A DNA stretch of 64,000 nucleotides from the NCBI GenBank assembly GCA_911728455.2, contig OU452234.1, positions 6,338,549 to 6,402,548 of the forward strand. The letters are read 5' to 3'. The position numbers and the translations under genes were made by a program. The notes beneath the pieces are model-generated. The model worked only from the letters and a program-made list of their open reading frames with translations, made no database searches and was not told where the DNA came from. Positions 57,678 to 64,000 of the stretch are shown here, one piece after another; position 1 is the first letter of the stretch, and each line of letters begins with the position of its first letter. Source of the stretch: Marthasterias glacialis (taxonomy: Eukaryota; Echinodermata; Asteroidea; Forcipulatida; Asteriidae).

Positions 57678-60600
57678 CTAATGAAGGAGATGGGTGGGGT
57701 TTGGATCAATGGGGGGGGGGGGGGGGGTTGTGGCAGGGGAAGTGATGCACAGAGAAGATGAAGTGATGGGACCACACAGACAAGGTGGGTGGTAGCAACA
57801 TAGACAACAAAGGTGCAGTTATCGTTAGTGAAGCACACAGGTTGATACACACAAATGAGAATAAATACAAACAACAAGCACACAAAAAACAACAGATTGA
57901 TTAACACACAGAGAAGAAGTTCAGATAGAGACAGACAGTGAGACAAACCAATGGATGGGACAAAAAGGTTCAAAAGGAAACGATCAACGAGAGGAATTAT
58001 CACAGAGACAGACAGATAGTATGACCAACACACAGAGCAAGTGATAGAGAAGACAGTGTCAAATACAGAGCAAAGATACACAATAGACGACAGATAAAAC
58101 AATTGAAATACAATTATGAACCAGCCAGAGTCAACACAGTTGACAAACAAGCATTGACAATGTGGATTCATGAGATGGGTTATTGGAAGAATGAGGTGAA
58201 AGAAAGAAAAGGAATTCATTATTAGCTGAGGAAACTATCGTCTGGCTTATGGGTTAGGCAAACTTTTGGCAAATTACACACACAACAATTATACCATTCA
58301 TTCATTTGTTTGTTTCACTGACAAATGAGTGCATTGGTGAGAGGTCGGAGCAAGTTAAAAGCTAGCCAGAGGTTACGTTTAATTTGTTGTACAACTCCAA
58401 TAGTCATACTCAGTACAAGGTGCGGATGAATCCAAGACAGTTTGGAGGACTGATGAGGCTCAATCTGGTTTCAGATTGGTGGGGGAAATATGGGATAAAA
58501 TGCCGTCAGCATATCGCTCACAAAATCATAGAAAAGCTGAAGTTCAACATTATGGTCGTAATCCAATTAATAAGAGGAGTGAAACCCAACCCTTCAAACT
58601 GCCTAGGATTTATCTGCACATCATACTCAGTGTGTGAGTTTCAACCAAGATATGACACAACAAATGCAACCTCTGGCTTGCTGTGGCTAACTCAAACCTC
58701 CCACGTTTACCAATTTTTCAAAATTGATATTGCTTCTATAGGGAAAGCAATTCATGGTTATGGCTGAACATTAAGATTGTTATGAAAACAATTGAATAAA
58801 AGCAAGTTCACACTGAAACCACACTAAGAATATTAATATTTGTGTTCATAAAATATCATTTTTAAAAACATACACTGTCAAGACAAGACTCAAGTTCTTC
58901 TCAGAATTAATAAGTTTGTGTCAGAAGAAACACCTTTGAATGATGAAATGCATGATTTTTTTTTAAAACTGGAGGTAGCGATCACTTTGGGTGTGCAGCA
59001 GATACGCACGCATGTGACGCAATGACATAGCAACAGGATAAGTGTCCATTTTCAAGATAAGTGTCCACAATCATTTAGGGCCTAATATAATAGCCCAGAC
59101 AATTATGCGCATACATTAAAAATCATGTGCTTTAAAACTAGGAGCTGTGAATGCAGAATTCTGTGATAAGCTGAGTGATGAAATGAGAGACTTTTGCTTT
59201 TGAACTCTGCGATTGATCAGTTCAATAATTACAGAAATTCACCACTGTTTGGAAAGTAATGAGTGATACAACAAGCACATAGGTAAAAATAGCAAAGCTC
59301 ATATGGATGGATTCAAAAACACTGAAAGAAAAACTTGTACAAGAGGAACACTGAAAATGAAGAGTTATATGCAATAATATAAAATGCACACTTCAAATGA
59401 CACATATCAGATATAAAAGATGTAACAAAGTTATGATAACGACATCTAACATTCTGAAATATAAGGAACTTGTATACTTCAAATGACACACGTCAGATAT
59501 AAAAGATGTGACAAAATTATGACAATGACATCTAACATTCTGAAATATGAGGAACTTTATCAGGATAATAAAGTGACATAAAAAAGGAAAGACAATATCA
59601 ATGTAGAAAAGTATGACAATGACTTCTTTCAGCTTTGTGCAACAGGTTAAAAACAGTAAACATGACTAAGAAAGTGTATTGACCCCTTGCACCGACGTCA
59701 CATGTGGCTACTGACTGTCTGCCATTTTGAAAGTCGAAATCCGTGTAAAGATATCGCGTGCATCTAACTACACGCGCATCGCCTAAAATGCGCATTGTGA
59801 CACAGGGGCAATTTGAATCAAAAAATGGTGCAACCAAGATTTATCGTGTGATGACGTCAGGTGAATTGGGTCAATAGAATAATTTGTACAGATGTGTTCT
59901 ACGGAAAAAGGGAAAACTTGATGGAGATATCATCGAATCATCTATTGAAAGAACTAATAGGTACAAAAAAAGGACATATAAATTATGTAAATGTAAACAG
60001 GCACATTATGTAAACAGTCTGAAAGGACAAGAATCTTTAAAGTGATACAGATATGAAAATAAATCCAAAAAATCATACTTACTTTTCTCCACTTGACTTC
60101 CCTCAAATATGCTCATTCAATAAAAGTAACTTACAAAAAAAACCAAGCGACTCCTTCTGACAGCGGTAGTTTGTTAGTTTGGTTAAATCACCTTTATTAC
60201 TGTGAGAATAAAGTGATATATTTTTTCCCCAACCAACACTTCTTTCCCTCTGCCTGCATTCCTTCTCGTCGAAATAATCATCGACAACATCATCCAATTC
60301 CTTTTGCAGAGAAGCTACCGTACTACTTTAATCCTAGCAGTATTCTGGGTAGATTAAAATCGGCCCAATTTGTGTCGGCACCAATTAGCGGGTCTATAAT
60401 GGCAGCCCTATTTAGTACGACAAATGAGGTCATGTGACCTTAAATAACCTTGGTGAAGGTTTAATTTTGACCAAGTTGGGAAGTCAGCTTTGAACTTGTG
60501 TATGCCTTGACTGCAGTCACTGTTTCTAGAATTGTTGGATTGGGCAGTTTCTAAAAGAAATCGTAATTTACAATTTAAAATCTATGGCATTACACAAGTT

Positions 60601-61187
60601 TAACACAGGGCACTACTAGGATAAAACAAAATTTTGTGATTCAAGGTTAGTCCTTCAACCCAAGCCCCTCATGTACACGTATTTCTCAAAGTTTTCTGCT
60701 GAATCTTTTGGACTCTAAAGACAAAGTTCTCTCAAGTACATTTACCAAATCAGTGAAATCTGATGCAATTGGGTTCTGACAAAACAGCCCTCATACTAAG
60801 CATGATTGGTTTGACTATAGGCAGTACCAAACGGAATCTGATGGAAACAATACAAATATCAAAAGAAAAGCAACTCAGTTATGTTATAACCTGCTGGTTC
60901 CGGGTGGATGCATTAAAATGCATTTAAAATTCTAATAAAAAAAAATAAATAAATGTAAACACTTTAGCAGTTTGTTTGTGATGCTTCTTTGACTTTCAAG
61001 AGCTTGATACTAAACATTTTTTCTTTATTGAATTCGAATGCATAGACATTAATTTTTCTCTAACATTGTAAATATGTTCATGGCATTTATATGCTCTTGC
61101 AACAGGACCACATGCCTGTGATAAGTATTAAAACTGCAATACCTTTCAAAGTTTCTTGAAAACACAATTTCCTCGGGTTATCTGTAT

Positions 61188-61550
61188 TATATAACTGACA
61201 TACAGATCCTTGTAATTTGATTGGTGGAACTTACATCACGTGACATTCACTAATACCCCAATTCACATCAGCGATCAATAAGTCCTATTTGCCCATCCAA
61301 CAGCTAGGATCATTCTTGTTCCCAATGTTTTTGAGCAGTAGAGCACCGCTGCTAAAACCAAGGAGCACTTGTGCAAGAGGTCGTATTCTGATTGATATAC
61401 ATTTTTTGCAATGTTGTCTACCAAACATACAAACAAGGCGACCACAACAGATATTCCTACATTCCAGTCCATTTCTGATATTAATTCAAAGGACTTCATT
61501 GATTTAAAAAAATTATGAAATGACAAGGATTTTATAAGTTAGTTATATAA
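61188..61550. mobile_element. Palindromic element (TTATATAACTGA ends), copy 2
   Basis: TTATATAACTGACATACAGA at the left and GTTAGTTATATAA at the right; core TTCCCAATGTTTTTGAGCAG shared with 34169-34689. Confidence 0.75.
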
Positions 61551-61560
61551 AATACATATT

Positions 61561-61706
61561 GAGTGGCTTTAATTCGTGGAATGGGAGGAATATTATCGCT
61601 CGGTAAAATTTGGACTGTTCCATTTCACTTGACTTCGCCTCGTGAAATGTAACAGTCCAAATTTTACCTTGCAATAATATTCCTCCCATTCCACTCTGAG
61701 CCACTC
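61561..61706. mobile_element. Near-perfect palindromic element with about 53-bp arms
   Basis: GAGTGGCT ends; arms GTGGAATGGGAGGAATATTA ... pair with ... AATATTCCTCCCATTCCAC, through AAAATTTGGACTGTT / AACAGTCCAAATTTT. Loop TTGACTTCGCCTC. It follows the previous element by 10 bp. Confidence 0.85.
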
Positions 61707-62079
61707 AGTATTTGCATACTAGTTATACTTGTCTTTTCAAGTTTTAGATAATTCACCACAAAATATTTCAGGCAATTACCAATGGTGTACTATAGACCTA
61801 GGAGAAGCCATATCATACATACTGAACTATGCAACCTTTGGTACACTGACCCACCAGACTAAATTCAAAAGGATAAATGTACTCACATGGATTCATGTAA
61901 TAAATGTATCAAGGAAGAATTCAAACCTTAGAGAGACACTGTCAGTTGAGATAAAGGGAATTTGGGAGATAATGTACGGATAATATCTGCATATTGTTTC
62001 AACGACAATCTGCAGATATAAATAAATTGGTTGCAAAAATTTTTAAATTGATGCCTTGTGTTGCTGAACACACTTTTCA

Positions 62080-62585
62080 GTGATTGAGGGGTTTGGTTAG
62101 GATTAGAATTAAGGTGAGGTTCGGGTTAGGTTTGGGTGTGGGTTGGGGTTGGGTGAGGGTTGGTTGGGGCGAGGGTTTGGGTTGAGTGAGGGTTTGGGTT
62201 GGGCTAGGGTGAGGGTATTTGGTTGGGCTAGGGTGAGGTTTTAGGTTGGGCTAGGGTGAGGTTTTAGGTTGGGCTAGGGCGGTGGTTGGGTTTAGGCTAG
62301 GGTGAGGGTTGGGTTGGGTTAGGTTAGGGTGAGGCTTTAGGTTGAGCTAGGGCAATGATTGGATTAAGGTCAAGGTGGGGTTGGGTTAGGGTGAGGGTTT
62401 GGGTTGGGCTAGCATGAGGTTGCGGTTGGGTTAGGGTTTGGGTTGAGTTAGAGCAAGGATAGGGGTTGGGTTGGGGGTGTTATGGTTGATGGAGTTGATT
62501 GAGGGCAAGGGTTTTGGATTGAATTAGGTTTGGTTAGGGTTGGGGTTTGGGTAGTGTTGGGCGTAGAGTTAGGATGAAGGTTTTG
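62080..62585. repeat. G-rich, telomere-like degenerate tandem repeat
   Basis: About 500 bp of GGGTT, GGGCTAGGGTGAGG and GGGTTTGGGTT variants. A 23-bp subunit is locally repeated at about 62215-62280. All G-runs are on the plus strand, giving dense potential for G-quadruplexes. It resembles diverged interstitial TTAGGG but never forms a clean array. Confidence 0.85.
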
Positions 62586-63207
62586 TTTGTGCACAAGTCT
62601 GTCTCCCTCAGGTATTCATTCCTAGTATTATTAACTCCTGTACAAATGTACTGTTAATACACAATACTACTTCAGCCTGTAATGTAATAAATCAATACAT
62701 TTTAATATGTACAACTTGCAAAATGTTTTAAAGAGAAATCCATCAACTCATTTGGAAACTGTGAATCTATATTTTTGGAGTGTTGGTCAAAACACAAACA
62801 GAGGAAGATCCTGATTTGCTTGAGTATGTAAACTGACAAATTTCTAAAATTGAAAAATAAAATATATGGACTCTCGTTTAAAAACTAAAGATTTAAATCA
62901 AAAATATTTACTGTTTCTTCATAACAGACTAAAGAAACCATAGTTAAACTTATATTTACTGTTTTCAAATGTGGTATGTACAATATCAATACAAAAAGAT
63001 GAACGTCTATCTTTGGAAGAACTTGGATTAACACATGTTGTTTCTCATTTAAATGACTCTAATTGATACAATTGACTGTGTCACATGTTTGTTAGACAAG
63101 ATAAAAAATGATACATACACAAAAGGTTATTTGCAATGAAATAGTTGTTAGATGTTAATTGTTAACAGTTTGGTCCCAGATAAGCAAGAACGAAGAAAAT
63201 GAAAGGC

Positions 63208-63357
63208 ATTGGCAGACTTTGGAACACTAGGTGGCAGCACACATACCAGACAAATTTCCGCCGTTTACATAGTTCAGATAATGCGCACATTTCCGAAAAA
63301 CAATGGATTTACCTGGTCAGTCTGCTGCCACCTAGTGTTCCTAAAAGTGTCCCATTA
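63208..63357. mobile_element. Palindromic MITE with CTCF-like arms, copy 3 (best arms)
   Basis: Left arm ACACTAGGTGGCAGCACAC; the right arm reads back as AACACTAGGTGGCAGCAGAC. Ends TTGGCAGACTTTGG / AAAAGTGTCCCATT. The centre has GATAATGCGCACATTT. Confidence 0.85.
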
Positions 63358-64000
63358 CCATGTTAAGAGTACCTTCTTTCTCCTGGCAGATTTGTGTGAA
63401 ATAAGTAAAGTCTATTTACACTATTTTCAATGATTAAATACTTTCAAAAATGGAACAATTTAATTGTATACAATTGCACTGCATATTGCATTGCATTCAT
63501 CAATGCCCTAACCCCCTCTAAGTAATAATCCCATTGCATCATCAAACTTTAGAAGTGAAGTTCAACCCTTAAATTTTGCCCGATTAACATATCCTTTAAA
63601 CATTAATCCGCCTTGCTTTATCATACTCTCTGTTATACCTTTGAACTCATGCATTTTTATTTTCATGTTTTACATAATGGATCCTTTGTATTGCCCCTTG
63701 CATTTATTCCCCTTCTCCGTTTCCCGTACTGAGAGCTTTTAACCTTAGGAACCCGCTGGAACCTATTATAGCAATAATAATTTCCCCAACCCTCAATCAA
63801 AGGACTTCCCAAACTCTGATGAATGCTAGAATTTTCCTTCCTTCGCCTTGACATCCATTAATTTCTTATAGAGGTACATTTCTTTGAATCTGCAAATCCA
63901 ATTCCCTCCTTCTAGCCTTGTAGGGGAATCTTGGTTGACCCAATCACACACATTTCCTTCCCATATCAAGCACCTATCTCCCACCCCCGATGCAGCCATT

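Larger units (their letters stand above)
57678..64000. other. Upstream intron of the ferlin gene, no C2 exon seen
   Basis: No exon matching the C2F domain or the linker before the membrane anchor was found on the minus strand. Holds two palindromic elements, the telomere-like array and a CTCF-like MITE. Two near-identical 60-bp blocks at about 59395-59450 and 59475-59540 (TCAGATATAAAAGATGT) form a short direct repeat. Confidence 0.5.

Noticed and set aside
57678-58219. Open frame extending ferlin exon alpha upstream
   Set aside because: Low-complexity read-through of the intron past a good acceptor (ATTAG) at 57677. The other three exon copies start at exactly the same place.
60230-60320. 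Acidic minus-strand peptide (DDVVDDYFDEKECRQRE) as a possible upstream ferlin exon
   Set aside because: Does not resemble the C2F-to-anchor linker of otoferlin and lacks a convincing acceptor/donor pair.
62080-62585. True telomere
   Set aside because: Degenerate units with unique sequence on both sides.
63663-63854. Basic minus-strand ORF resembling a retroelement fragment
   Set aside because: No recognisable reverse transcriptase, integrase or Gag motif; too short to support.

Overview
The window is nuclear DNA from an animal. Genes are split into short exons with GT-AG introns, about 60 kb holds only six recognisable loci, and the introns and spacers are packed with palindromic non-autonomous DNA transposons, tRNA-derived SINEs and minisatellites. 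Gene content and repeat style suggest a marine invertebrate deuterostome, possibly an echinoderm. That placement is inference; nothing here fixes the species.

Layout, left to right. 743-16913 (-): fifteen exons (500 codons, in frame) of an RMC1 (C18orf8/Mic1) orthologue, with the last part of the gene beyond the left edge. 18358-18506 (+): an unidentified terminal-type coding exon. 19724-21796 (-): complete two-exon riboflavin transporter of the SLC52A family, 496 aa. 24695-28661 (+): complete four-exon COX5B (cytochrome c oxidase subunit Vb), 123 aa, head to head with the transporter. 33375-38587 (-) and 42274-45200 (-): two tandem ACOT13-type hotdog thioesterase genes, each three exons of exactly 90, 185 and 184 nt. 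50947-57677 (-): four tandem copies of the C-terminal transmembrane exon of an otoferlin-type ferlin, each exactly 181 nt, same phase and same strand. The rest of that ferlin lies beyond the right edge.

The genes do not form a pathway. RMC1 acts in endosomal Rab7 activation, SLC52A in riboflavin uptake, COX5B in mitochondrial respiration, ACOT13 in acyl-CoA hydrolysis and the ferlin in Ca2+-dependent membrane fusion.

The most notable signals are: (1) the fourfold array of apparently alternative last exons of the ferlin, which would give one multi-C2 protein four different membrane anchors; (2) a triple-nested transposon stack in intron 1 of the first ACOT13 gene, in which empty sites and target duplications can be read directly, including a TTAA-flanked piggyBac-like insertion inside a fold-back element with a 9-bp target duplication; (3) a palindromic MITE family whose arms carry CTCF-like cores; (4) two minisatellites (16 bp and 18 bp) that create long spurious ORFs. 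Exon limits were set by hand from splice consensus and from remembered homologues, without alignment software.
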